From Ulvibacterium sp. (GTDB lineage Bacteria > Bacteroidota > Bacteroidia > Flavobacteriales > Flavobacteriaceae), in contig NZ_JANQOO010000020.1 in NCBI RefSeq assembly GCF_028285715.1, forward strand, positions 186,001 through 250,000: a DNA stretch of 64,000 bases, in the 5' to 3' direction. Under the pieces are notes generated by a model. The model saw only the letters and a list, made by a program, of their open reading frames with translations, was not told where the DNA came from and did not search any database. The stretch's first letter is position 1. Each line of letters opens with the position of its first letter. Positions 25,714 through 34,978 of this stretch are shown piece by piece. Position numbers and translations under genes: made by a program.

Positions 25714-28113
25714 TTATTCCGTCCGTAAACTTTTCACAGGATTGGCATTTGCCGCCTTTATGGCCTGAAAGCTTACAGTCAATAAGGTAATCAGCAGCGC
25801 TCCAAATATGGCAAGACCAAATACCTCCCAAGAAAGATTTACCCGGTATTCGTAGCCCTGTAGCCATCTTCCCATAAAATGATACGCAACAGGTATGGCA
25901 ATGAAACAGGAAATAAGTACCAAGGCCACAAAATCCTTGGAAAGCATATGCCATAGATTGTATACAGAAGCCCCCAGCACTTTCCGTACCCCGATTTCCT
26001 TGGTCCGTTGTTCGGCCATAAACGAAGCCAAACCAAAAAGGCCCAAACCACTGATGAAAATGGCCAAAAGGGTAAAGACACCGGCCAGATTGCCCAACCG
26101 TTGTTCGGATTCGAATTTGCGCCCATATTCCTGGTCTACAAATTTGTAGTCAAAGTTTGCCGAGGGAACTATCTGGCCAAATACCGATGCGATCCGAGCG
26201 ATGGCAGATTGGGTTCCTACATCAGGTTTTATTTTGATATGGACAAAATTGGTATTCGTATAATTGAGGAAAAATACGGCCTGTTTTACAGGGTTATAGG
26301 GAGAATCCGTAATCATATTCTTGGTAACGCCAATAATCTGTAGAGGTTGGCCCTGCCTAGAAATGTAGGTGCCGACAGGATTTTCCAGATCCATATACTC
26401 CACCGCACGTTCATTGATGACAATGGCAGTGGAATCCGAGGCGAATTCCCTTGAAAAATCCCGGCCCTCCACAAATTCCCATCCTATGGTTTCCCCATAA
26501 TCATGGGTCACTTGAAAGACATTGAAATTTGTATCCCTGTCTGGATCTTTGCCTTGCCAATCAAATCCACCCCAGCTTGTATACGATGCAGAAAGCGGGG
26601 AGGAACATTGTGCCATTTCCTCTACTACTCCTGTATTTTTTAGTTCGGTACGTAGTAAATTGTATTTTCCGTCGTAATCCGGATTGTTCATATCCACGGT
26701 AATTAAATGGCTATGATCATAACCAATGGGCCTATCCTGAGTAAATTGAATTTGGCCAAAAACAATTATAGTCCCAATGGCCAGGACAATGGATACCGAA
26801 AGCTGAAATACTACCAAAACCTTGCGTGGCACAAAGGTGTACGAGCCAGCCTTAAATGCTCCCCTAAATGCCTTTAACGGAGTAAATGAGGATAAATACA
26901 AGGCAGGGTAACTTCCAGCCAATAAGCCTGTTAAAAGTGTAAAGGCCAAGACTATAGACCAAAACCAAGGACTACCCCATAGAATCCCCACGTTCTTATC
27001 CGCAATTTCATTGAACCAGGGAAGGGAAATCGATACAAATACGACGGCACATAGCAGGGCCATTGCGGAAACCAAAAGGGATTCTCCCAAAAATTGCCAT
27101 ATCAAATGTTTTCTCCCAGACCCTACTGCTTTTCTGACCCCTATTTCCTTGGCTCGTTTTTCGGACCGAGCTGTGCTGAGATTCATAAAATTGATGCAGG
27201 CCAAAAAAAGTACAAATACAGCTATCCCGATAAAAAGCCAAACAAAGGTAATGCGACCCTTGGTGGCCTTACCTTGTTCAAATTCCGCGTAGAGGTGCCA
27301 CTTGTCCATGGTATGCATGAACAATTTAGGATGATACTTCTCCAACCTGGTAAATTCCTTTGGGGCATAATCGATAAAGAAATGATTAAGAGCTTTGTCC
27401 ACTACTTCAAAATTGGACTCGGGTTTCAGTTCAACATACAGATTATAGGAATAATTGTCCCAGGTATCCCTGGAAGTTGCTATGCCTTGATCCTGAGCCT
27501 CAAATAAATCCCAATTCGCAAAGAACTGTACATTTTCAAAACTGGTGTTTTTGGGTAGGTCCTCATAGATGCCGGTCACTACAGCATCCATGCTGTTGTT
27601 TATTTTTATGGGCTTCCCCATAGGGTCCTCTTTCCCAAAAAGGGTCAAGGCCGCGGATTCGGATAAGACCAGTGCATTGGTTTTCTCCAAACTGGTGTGT
27701 GTACCTTCGACCATGGTAAGGGAAAGCATTTCCAAGGCCCCATCTTCTATAAATTCCCCGGTTTGGGTAAATGTCATGCCATCGGTGCCCAGTGTATAAT
27801 CAAGAACCCAAAAAGCTCTTAAAATATGTTTGAAGTGGTCCTGGTAATTCTCCTTTAAAACGGTTCCGGTTACATGCATCATGGCATTACTTACCTGGAT
27901 TTCACCGTTATCCTGATTTTCGGCACGTTCATAAATTTGGGCAATTCGATCATTGTTTTTATGGTAGCTATTAAAGGTAAATTCATCATGGACCCATAAT
28001 CCTATTAGCATAACCACAGCCATGCCCATGGCCAAGCCGCCAATGTTTATAGCCGAATACCCTTTGTTGCGCAAAAGGTTCCTCCAAGCCATTTTTATGT
28101 GATGTTTTAACAT
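25714..28113 (-). CDS. P10: FtsX/MacB-type ABC permease (W-class)
   Basis: 799 residues, N-terminus MLKHHIKMAWRNLLRNKGYS. TM1 21-42 (GLWVHDE), stalk HTMDKWHLYAEFEQG 267-281, TM2 293-315 (ACINFMNLSTA), loop AKEIGVRKAVGSG 321-333, TM3-TM4 about 345-408, TM5 433-455, the linker RPIGYD 461-466, periplasmic domain 2 with FDWQGKDPD 517-525, GRDFSREFASDS 550-561 and the W-class element NMITDSPYNPV 599-609, TM6 678-699 (SGLGLFGL, Gly for Cys), loop KEIGVRKVLGAS 705-716, tail NPVKSLRTE. Only 11 bp separate it from the DUF2911 gene upstream, so they are cotranscribed. Confidence 0.95.
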   Translation of the reverse strand: MLKHHIKMAWRNLLRNKGYSAINIGGLAMGMAVVMLIGLWVHDEFTFNSYHKNNDRIAQIYERAENQDNGEIQVSNAMMHVTGTVLKENYQDHFKHILRAFWVLDYTLGTDGMTFTQTGEFIEDGALEMLSLTMVEGTHTSLEKTNALVLSESAALTLFGKEDPMGKPIKINNSMDAVVTGIYEDLPKNTSFENVQFFANWDLFEAQDQGIATSRDTWDNYSYNLYVELKPESNFEVVDKALNHFFIDYAPKEFTRLEKYHPKLFMHTMDKWHLYAEFEQGKATKGRITFVWLFIGIAVFVLFLACINFMNLSTARSEKRAKEIGVRKAVGSGRKHLIWQFLGESLLVSAMALLCAVVFVSISLPWFNEIADKNVGILWGSPWFWSIVLAFTLLTGLLAGSYPALYLSSFTPLKAFRGAFKAGSYTFVPRKVLVVFQLSVSIVLAIGTIIVFGQIQFTQDRPIGYDHSHLITVDMNNPDYDGKYNLLRTELKNTGVVEEMAQCSSPLSASYTSWGGFDWQGKDPDRDTNFNVFQVTHDYGETIGWEFVEGRDFSREFASDSTAIVINERAVEYMDLENPVGTYISRQGQPLQIIGVTKNMITDSPYNPVKQAVFFLNYTNTNFVHIKIKPDVGTQSAIARIASVFGQIVPSANFDYKFVDQEYGRKFESEQRLGNLAGVFTLLAIFISGLGLFGLASFMAEQRTKEIGVRKVLGASVYNLWHMLSKDFVALVLISCFIAIPVAYHFMGRWLQGYEYRVNLSWEVFGLAIFGALLITLLTVSFQAIKAANANPVKSLRTE

Positions 28114-28124
28114 GTAGCTCCCGT

Positions 28125-29231
28125 CTATTTAAAAATTTCGTTGCCTTGATTGATGTCCTTGACCAGGCCTTCGATATAGGATAGGAACATCTGATTCGTG
28201 GTTTTTCCCCGTGCCGATTTACAAAATTTCAAGGCCTTCTTTTTATCGCCCAGATGATAGTGGGCACTCACCATCCCCAAATGGGCATACACATCCTCGG
28301 GGTTTTGATCATAATTTGTTTTGGAAATTTCTAAGGCCTTTTCATGTTGTTCCATTTTATTTAGACCAATGCCGTACGAAAACAAATCCTGGGCCGTACC
28401 CATGGGCAAGGCTTTTTGCATGATTGAATCCGCCTCCTGTTCCCGGCCCAGCTTTCCAAGCAAGCCGGCATAGGTGGACAAAGTCTTAAAATTGGATTCC
28501 CCAAAATAGGAGTTTATGGAGCGATCGGCCCAATCCAGGGCCTCTTCCAAATTGATATTGTTTACGAGACAATAATTGGCCGCCATGTGTAGGTTTTGCC
28601 AATAGCGATAAAAAATACCGGAATCCACCTCTCTTCTAAAAGTCTCTACTTGCACTTCATTCAAGTCAACGGAGACCTTAAAGGGAATCTTTACCTTTTC
28701 CCATTGCAAGGAAACCACGGCACTATTCTTGGTCTGGTCGTTAAATTCGTACTTTAACCATTCCACGCTTTCATCCAGCTTTTGCACCGGAACCTCAACG
28801 CGAAGGGCATCGTCCTTTTCCTTATAATAAAAACTACCCCAAGCGGTATTGAATTTTGAAAAGATCAGAGTGCCTTTTTCCTGGCCCATAGCGATAAAAA
28901 ATCCATATTTGCCTTTTGCCAAGGGCTGGTCCTCTATGAACACGTCCGAGGAAAATTCAATGGTGGTATTTTCGTTGGCCCCTGCACGCCAAGGTGCCGC
29001 CTTACTGGTACCATATCCCAAATCTGCAAATCCGTAATGGACCAGAGTGCCCCAAATCTTACCTTCCCGGCCTTTTACCCCGGGCCGGGAATACGTGATT
29101 TTGACTTCGGTAATCCCAATAAACTCCGAGACGGAGGCTTTCTTGTTCCCATCTGCGGGAAAGGTTATTTGGGCCTTCAGTCCAATCGTACAAAAGACCA
29201 ATACAAGGGCGGCTAGTTGTTTTGTTTTCAT
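28125..29231 (-). CDS. DUF2911 plus TPR exported protein
   Basis: 368 residues with a signal peptide (cut after GLKA, before Gln21). Residues about 30-180 form a DUF2911 domain (YSRPGVKGR 47-55, WRAGANENTTIEF 81-93, KGKYGFFI 106-113, NTAWGSFYY 128-136). Residues about 205-345 are helical TPR-like repeats (LEEALDWADRSINSYF, HEKALEISKTNYDQNPEDVYAHLG, LGDKKKALKFC). DUF2911 proteins are common exported proteins of Bacteroidota with no settled function. It sits 50 bp after P11 and 11 bp before P10, inside the permease array and in the same direction, which ties its expression to theirs. A periplasmic partner role is only an inference. Confidence 0.88.
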   Translation of the reverse strand: MKTKQLAALVLVFCTIGLKAQITFPADGNKKASVSEFIGITEVKITYSRPGVKGREGKIWGTLVHYGFADLGYGTSKAAPWRAGANENTTIEFSSDVFIEDQPLAKGKYGFFIAMGQEKGTLIFSKFNTAWGSFYYKEKDDALRVEVPVQKLDESVEWLKYEFNDQTKNSAVVSLQWEKVKIPFKVSVDLNEVQVETFRREVDSGIFYRYWQNLHMAANYCLVNNINLEEALDWADRSINSYFGESNFKTLSTYAGLLGKLGREQEADSIMQKALPMGTAQDLFSYGIGLNKMEQHEKALEISKTNYDQNPEDVYAHLGMVSAHYHLGDKKKALKFCKSARGKTTNQMFLSYIEGLVKDINQGNEIFK

Positions 29232-29281
29232 TTTCTATTATTTTGTGTTTTCCAATTGTTTGGTTTCAATGTATACACTAT

Positions 29282-31660
29282 CTATTCGGTACGCAAACTT
29301 TTAACGGGGTTTGCATTGGCCGCTTTAATCGCTTGAAAGCTTATGGTAAGCATTGCTATGGATATGGCCAAAATGCCGGATACCGCAAAGGCCCACCAAC
29401 CCACCGTAATCCTATAGGCAAACTGTAACAACCAATCATTCATAGCGTACCATGCAATGGGTATTGCGAGGACAATGGCCCATATAATCAATTTCATAAA
29501 ATCAGTGGACAGCAGTTTTAAAATTCCGAGCGAAGAAGATCCCAATACTTTACGAATTCCGATTTCCTTAGTCCTTAATTCCGTATTGAATGCGGCAAGG
29601 CCAAACAAGCCCAGACAGGAAATAAAAATAGCCAAAAAGGCAAAATATCTGGAGAGGCTTAAAATACGTTGTTCCGTAAGATATTGTGCATTTACCGATT
29701 GGTCTTGAAAGCCAAAGCTAAAATTGAAACCGGGGTTAAAGCTAGTGTAGATTTGCTTAAGGCTTTCAATGGTCTTTGCCGCAGTGCCCGGCCGTATTCT
29801 GACCATGGCCAAATCGAGATTGGAACCGTACCTAAATACCACAGGGGAAATGGGCTGCATTACCGAAGCCGTATGGAAGTTTTTCATTACCCCTAAAATG
29901 GTCTTATCCTCGCCCCATAGCTGTATTTTTTTGCCCACGGGATCTTTTAGGCCCATTAATCGTATGGCTTCCTCGTTAAGTACAAGATAGGTTTCAGGAG
30001 ATCCCAATTCAGCCGTAAATGCACCCCCTTCCAACATTTCAATGTTCATGGTCTGTATCAGATTTTCATCTATCCGGCGAAGTACAAAATCAATTTCCAG
30101 GTTTTCCGCTTTCCCGGGCCAATCAATACCATACGTAGAAGAGCCGCCATCCTCACTAATAAGGGATTCGCTTAGGCCACCTATACTTTCTACCCCCTCA
30201 ATTTTTTCAATCTCATCAAACAATACCGGTGCATTCTCATAGGCTTTTCCTTCAAGATCGAAATGAATCAAATTATCCTTTTGATACCCCATGGGTTTGC
30301 TAAGGGCAAAATTTATTTGGTCGTTAATGATCAATACCGATATGATCAATACCAAGGATGCCATAAATTGAAAGACCACCAAGCCCTTACGGGCAAATAG
30401 TTCCGTGCCTTTCCCCTGAAATTTACCCTTTAAGGTTGCCAACGGACTAAAACCGGACAAATAAAATGCAGGGTAGCTACCGGATATAAATCCTGTTGCT
30501 AGTGTACCCAAAAGAAGGATGGACATATGTTGGAAAATCAAATTCATGCCAAGCTCTTTTCCCGTAATAAAGTTAAAGACCGGTATAAGTAAAATGACCA
30601 ATAACAGAGCCAATACCAATGAAAGAAAGGTAATGAAGATGGACTCCGCCAAAAACTGAATGACCAAATTTCTTTGGGTACTCCCCAAGGTCTTCTTGAT
30701 CCCTATTTCCTTAAACCTACGGGAGACCCTTGCCGTGGAAAGGTTCATAAAATTGATACAGGCAATGAGCAAAACCAACATGGCAACAAAGGAAAATAGC
30801 TTTACGTAGGTAATCCTCCCTCCGCTTTGAACCCCATTCTCATAGTTCCCTTTAAGATATGTATCGGAGAACTTTCTAGAAAAAAGACTGAACGTGTTAT
30901 ATTCATCATATTTGTCTATGAATCTTTCGATTTTTAAATTAAAGGTGGTAATATCAACATTTGGTTTCAAAAATACATAGGTGTCCGGTCCGGTATTGGT
31001 CCATACCTGGCCATTGGTCCAAATGTCCTCCAGCAGTTTTTTACGGGTGGCCACAAAATTGAATTGCAAAGTTGAATTGTTGGGAACATTTTTAAATACA
31101 CCGGTTACCTTAGCAGAATGTCCATTCCCAAAAATATTATATTCCATTGGGCGATTCATAGCGTTTTCGACCGATCCGAATAGTTTTATGGCAAAATTCT
31201 CGGAAATGACAACCGCATCTTTGTCGGATAGTACCTGAGAGGCAGTGCCACGGATCAGCGGAAAAGTAAAGGCGTCAAAAAAAGTTTTACTGGCAAAGAG
31301 CCCCTCGGTTTTAAACAGATTTTCTTCGTTTTTAAAGCTAATACTCATCCCCAACTTTCCACCATCCATAACGGTTAGGGCGTGCTCCACTTCGGGCAAA
31401 TCTTTTTCCAAGGCCTCAGCAAGAGGTCCCTGTGTTCCGTCCAATACCCTGACAATACCGTTCTCTTCGCTCCTCATCATGATTTGATAAAGGTTGGGCT
31501 CGTTTGCATGAAACCTATCCACCATAGTTTCGTCCGTGACCCAAAAATAGATGAGGAAAGCGCTGGCCATTCCCGTAGAAAGTCCCAGGATATTGATTAA
31601 TGAGAACAGGGGATTTCTTTTTAGGTTCCGCCATGCGATTTTTAGTTGATTTCTGAACAT
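29282..31660 (-). CDS. P11: FtsX/MacB-type ABC permease (Y-class)
   Basis: 792 residues, N-terminus MFRNQLKIAWRNLKRNPLFS. TM1 21-42, Y-class stalk DTYLKGNYENG 266-276, TM2 286-309 (ACINFMNLSTA), loop FKEIGIKKTLGST 316-328, TM3 338-360, TM4 380-402, TM5 428-446, periplasmic domain 2 with DWPGKAEN 513-520 and GVMKNFHTASV 590-600, TM6 672-691 (SCLGLFGL), loop KEIGIRKVLGSS 698-709, tail NPVKSLRTE. Its ATG overlaps the stop of the hydrolase gene by one base (TAATG on the minus strand), a strong sign of translational coupling. Most like P2 and P1 by stalk and by the IQLWGED element (579-585). Confidence 0.95.
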   Translation of the reverse strand: MFRNQLKIAWRNLKRNPLFSLINILGLSTGMASAFLIYFWVTDETMVDRFHANEPNLYQIMMRSEENGIVRVLDGTQGPLAEALEKDLPEVEHALTVMDGGKLGMSISFKNEENLFKTEGLFASKTFFDAFTFPLIRGTASQVLSDKDAVVISENFAIKLFGSVENAMNRPMEYNIFGNGHSAKVTGVFKNVPNNSTLQFNFVATRKKLLEDIWTNGQVWTNTGPDTYVFLKPNVDITTFNLKIERFIDKYDEYNTFSLFSRKFSDTYLKGNYENGVQSGGRITYVKLFSFVAMLVLLIACINFMNLSTARVSRRFKEIGIKKTLGSTQRNLVIQFLAESIFITFLSLVLALLLVILLIPVFNFITGKELGMNLIFQHMSILLLGTLATGFISGSYPAFYLSGFSPLATLKGKFQGKGTELFARKGLVVFQFMASLVLIISVLIINDQINFALSKPMGYQKDNLIHFDLEGKAYENAPVLFDEIEKIEGVESIGGLSESLISEDGGSSTYGIDWPGKAENLEIDFVLRRIDENLIQTMNIEMLEGGAFTAELGSPETYLVLNEEAIRLMGLKDPVGKKIQLWGEDKTILGVMKNFHTASVMQPISPVVFRYGSNLDLAMVRIRPGTAAKTIESLKQIYTSFNPGFNFSFGFQDQSVNAQYLTEQRILSLSRYFAFLAIFISCLGLFGLAAFNTELRTKEIGIRKVLGSSSLGILKLLSTDFMKLIIWAIVLAIPIAWYAMNDWLLQFAYRITVGWWAFAVSGILAISIAMLTISFQAIKAANANPVKSLRTE

Positions 31661-32493
31661 TACTGTTTTTTAAAAAAGGGTTCAACGACGGCCCAAACGG
31701 CGTTCCAATTGCAATAGAAAACTACATGGCCACATCCAGGGACGATGGACAAGGACGATTCCTTTATGAATCCATGTGCCTTTAACAGGGTTTCCGGATT
31801 TGAGTATTGATCTTTATCCCCTGCCATAAGCAATACGGGACATTCAATTTTTTTGAAAATCTTTTCGCTCACCACTTCATTTTCATAAAGTGCATTGAGC
31901 CATTGTAGGCTTTCGTTCCATCGTTCCGGTTCCGGCATGGCGGCTAGGCGTTTTTTGAAATATCCTCCGGCCTCCTTCATTAATTTCTCTTCGGAATATC
32001 CATAATTTACCCCGGATCCCTCTGGGCTATCTCCTGCTCCTATTACGACCATCCTTTCAACCGATTCAGGATAATCGGCCGCCATTCTGTAGGCCGTGAA
32101 GCCTCCGTCCGAAAACCCAATGACCTTTGCTTTTTCGATTTTCAAATGTTCCATAAGTTTTTTGGCATCCCTGGCGCGCTGCTCATAGGTAAATGGCTCA
32201 TGTCCAATATCGGATTTTACATGTCCCCTGGTAGCCAGACAAATAACTTGATAGTTCTTTGAAAGTGAGTCGATAAAAAATTCAAACTCATTAATATAAC
32301 CATAGACCCCTCCATGAAGCATAAGGATCGGTTCGCCCTCCCCGTAAATTTCATAATACAGTTTGGTATCCGTGGCGACTTCAAAATATTGGCCAACACT
32401 CTCATTGTAACCGTAGGGCACTTTAGTCCCATCCTGAGCAATTACGATAGAAAAACAGATGCCAAATAAGGCTGTAAACAGTATATTCTTCAT
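31660..32493 (-). CDS. Exported alpha/beta hydrolase
   Basis: 277 residues with a signal peptide (MKNILFTALFGICFSIVIAQ, cut before Gln20). A complete alpha/beta-hydrolase core follows: oxyanion-loop LMLHGG 57-62, nucleophile Ser128 in GFSDGG 126-131, acid Asp228 in GDKDQYS, and His256 in PGCGHVVF. The cap region around 150-200 is short. Substrate cannot be assigned; an ester or a peptide-like substrate in the periplasm is possible. The gene begins 10 bp after P12 and its stop overlaps the P11 start by one base, so it is translationally linked to P11. This is the tightest enzyme-permease link in the window. Confidence 0.9.
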   Translation of the reverse strand: MKNILFTALFGICFSIVIAQDGTKVPYGYNESVGQYFEVATDTKLYYEIYGEGEPILMLHGGVYGYINEFEFFIDSLSKNYQVICLATRGHVKSDIGHEPFTYEQRARDAKKLMEHLKIEKAKVIGFSDGGFTAYRMAADYPESVERMVVIGAGDSPEGSGVNYGYSEEKLMKEAGGYFKKRLAAMPEPERWNESLQWLNALYENEVVSEKIFKKIECPVLLMAGDKDQYSNPETLLKAHGFIKESSLSIVPGCGHVVFYCNWNAVWAVVEPFFKKQ

Positions 32494-32503
32494 AGGATGA
32501 TCT

Positions 32504-34933
32504 TTATTCGGTTCGCAAACTTTTTACAGGGTTGGCAATTGCGGATTTTATGGATTGGAAACCGACGGTAAGCAATGTAATGAATAGGGCAAAACCCCCA
32601 GCCAGGATAAATACCCAGAACTCAATCTCGATTTTATAGGTAAAGCCCTCCAGCCAGCGTTGCATAAAATAATAGGCAATAGGTGAGCCTATCAGAAAAG
32701 CAATCCCGACCAGCTTTAGAAAATCCCTGGTCAAGAGCTGTACCACGGATTTCACACTGGCCCCCAGTACTTTTCGTATACCGATTTCCTTCTTTTTCTG
32801 TTCGGCAACATAGGATACTAGACCAAAAAGGCCCAAGCAGCTGATCACTATGGCCAACAGCGTAAATACAAAGGAAATTTGACCCAACCGTTTCTCCTCG
32901 GCGAACAATTTTTCAACTTCCTTATCGATAAAGGTATAGACGAAAGGGGTATTGGGCGTAATAGATCTCCAAGCCTGCTCCAAATGAGCCAACGTGGTTT
33001 TAAAATCCTTGGTTTCCGTTTTTAGGACCAACCAATCTGGGCTGGTGTCATTGTACAATAGAATAGGATCAATAGCCGATTTCAAGGTAGCGAAATGATA
33101 ATTTTCGACAACGCCAACAATTTCATAGGTGGAACTTATCCCCTCGTAGGTTTGTACCAGTTTTGATGCCAAGGCATCCTCCAACTTGATGTTGAACTCA
33201 TCCAAAGTGGCCTTGTTTACGACCACTTGGCTGCTGTCATTTTTCCGAAGAGGTCTACCGGACAACAGTTTTGTACCTACCGTATTGAAATAGTTCGGGG
33301 TAATACCACTGTAGAACACAGCGGTCTGATTGGTATCGTCCTGTCCAGGCAGGTGTATGCCCAGATCACGCATTATTATGGCCGAAGGATAATCATTGGT
33401 ACCCGCTACCTGAGAAACTCCGGAAATGGATGCCACTTGGGATTGGATGGCATCAAATTTGGTCTGTGCATCTTCAGTACCCAGACGTATGGCCAACAAG
33501 TTTTCCCTATCAAAGCCCATATCCTTGGTCTGGGCATATTTTAATTGTTGGGTTACAATAATTACAGCCGTAACCAAGGTTATGGAAACCACAAACTGAA
33601 ACACCACCAAGGCCCTTCTAAAATTCCCATTTCCGGATTTGATGTCGATAATTCCCTTAAGGACCTTTACCGGTTTTATGGCCGAAAGCACTAGGGCGGG
33701 GTAAAATCCGGCTAAAAGGCCTGTTACAAGACCAACCCCAAAGAGGAGGATTAGTATCCTTAAGTTCAGGACATCTGAAAAAACCAAGTTACCCTCGGTC
33801 AAGGCATTCATAAAGGGCAACAAGAAAATAGTTATGGGGATACAAATAAACACGGCAATAAAAGACAACAGTACAGACTCCCCCAAAAACTGTTTGATAA
33901 GGGATCCCTTTTCGGCACCAACCGTTTTCCGTACGCCTATTTCCTTGGCCCGTTTTCCTGCCCTGGCCGTGCTAAGATTCACAAAATTAATGCAAGCGAC
34001 CAACTGGATGATTCCAGCCAACAACAGAAGAGCATACAAATATTCAATGTTGGAAACGGTATGAATCTGCATTTCAATACCCTTGGAATATAAATGAATG
34101 TCCTTTACGGGCTGTAACAACAAGGTTTTGTCAAAGCCTGCCGCAGCCAAATCATTAGAGCCCCTGTCCTGTAAAAAATCCGGGAGCTTTTTCTCCAAGG
34201 CTACGGCATCTGATCCGGGAGCGAGTTTTACATAACTATGTACAAAATTCTGTGTCGCATAGTTCTCCACACTTCTTACATAGGCCCCTAATCCGGGAGA
34301 GGTCATGCTTAGGATATAATTGGGATCAAGGTGCGTCTTATGGATGCCTTCTTGGAAGACTCCGGTCACGGTAATATTCATTTGCCCCTCTCCTGCTCCC
34401 AAAACCAATGTTTTATTCAATGCGCTTTCGGTCCCAAAGAGCTTTTGGGCCAAGCTAGAGGAAAGTACCATACTGCTCGGCGCTTTTAAGGCCTCGTTCC
34501 CATTGCCTTCCAAAAGAGGATATTTAAATAATTTAAAAAAAGTAGAATCGGCCACATATCCCCTAGGTTCAAAATACCCTTCTTCGCTGTCCGAAACCCG
34601 CAACAATTGCTCATTGCCTTCTCCAAAATAAACGATGCGGCATACTTCGGATACTTCCGGGAAATCCTCTTTTAGGGCGAACGCTATTGGGGGACTGGCC
34701 GTACCAAAATCAGAATCTATGCTATTGTTCTGTATGCTTTTGGTCTTTGTTCTTACCCGATACAGATCGGAAGCGTTTTCATGATGGGTATCGTACCCGA
34801 ATTGTGCATTTACATGGGCCAAGATACTGAGGCAACACACCGTACCCACGGTTAGGCCTAAAAGATTTATAATCGTTTGAAGCCTATTTTTAATGAGACT
34901 TCTCCAAGCTGTCTTTAGATAATTTCGAAACAT
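32504..34933 (-). CDS. P12: FtsX/MacB-type ABC permease, tandem relative of P13
   Basis: 809 residues from MFRNYLKTAWRSLIKNRLQT. A Met 12 codons upstream (34967-34969) is in frame but overlaps the P13 stop, and P13 itself aligns from the internal start, so I prefer 34933. TM1 21-42, stalk LQPVKDIHLYSKG 273-285, TM2 299-321 (ACINFVNLSTA), loop AKEIGVRKTVGAE 329-341, TM3-TM4 about 351-415, TM5 441-461, periplasmic domain 2 with HLPGQDD 527-533 and GVVENYHFATL 607-617, TM6 688-709 (SCLGLFGL), loop KEIGIRKVLGAS 715-726, tail NPVKSLRTE. Colinear with P13 almost throughout, sharing STARA-x-KRAKEIGVRK and DIHLYS; clearly a tandem duplicate. Confidence 0.95.
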   Translation of the reverse strand: MFRNYLKTAWRSLIKNRLQTIINLLGLTVGTVCCLSILAHVNAQFGYDTHHENASDLYRVRTKTKSIQNNSIDSDFGTASPPIAFALKEDFPEVSEVCRIVYFGEGNEQLLRVSDSEEGYFEPRGYVADSTFFKLFKYPLLEGNGNEALKAPSSMVLSSSLAQKLFGTESALNKTLVLGAGEGQMNITVTGVFQEGIHKTHLDPNYILSMTSPGLGAYVRSVENYATQNFVHSYVKLAPGSDAVALEKKLPDFLQDRGSNDLAAAGFDKTLLLQPVKDIHLYSKGIEMQIHTVSNIEYLYALLLLAGIIQLVACINFVNLSTARAGKRAKEIGVRKTVGAEKGSLIKQFLGESVLLSFIAVFICIPITIFLLPFMNALTEGNLVFSDVLNLRILILLFGVGLVTGLLAGFYPALVLSAIKPVKVLKGIIDIKSGNGNFRRALVVFQFVVSITLVTAVIIVTQQLKYAQTKDMGFDRENLLAIRLGTEDAQTKFDAIQSQVASISGVSQVAGTNDYPSAIIMRDLGIHLPGQDDTNQTAVFYSGITPNYFNTVGTKLLSGRPLRKNDSSQVVVNKATLDEFNIKLEDALASKLVQTYEGISSTYEIVGVVENYHFATLKSAIDPILLYNDTSPDWLVLKTETKDFKTTLAHLEQAWRSITPNTPFVYTFIDKEVEKLFAEEKRLGQISFVFTLLAIVISCLGLFGLVSYVAEQKKKEIGIRKVLGASVKSVVQLLTRDFLKLVGIAFLIGSPIAYYFMQRWLEGFTYKIEIEFWVFILAGGFALFITLLTVGFQSIKSAIANPVKSLRTE

Positions 34934-34978
34934 GGTCGTATTGTTTTTTAATCCGCCAAAGGGGGACAAATTGATGAT

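Noticed and set aside
32360..32493. Hydrolase as a haloperoxidase or other named enzyme
   Set aside because: The catalytic set is clear but nothing visible fixes the substrate, so only the superfamily is called.
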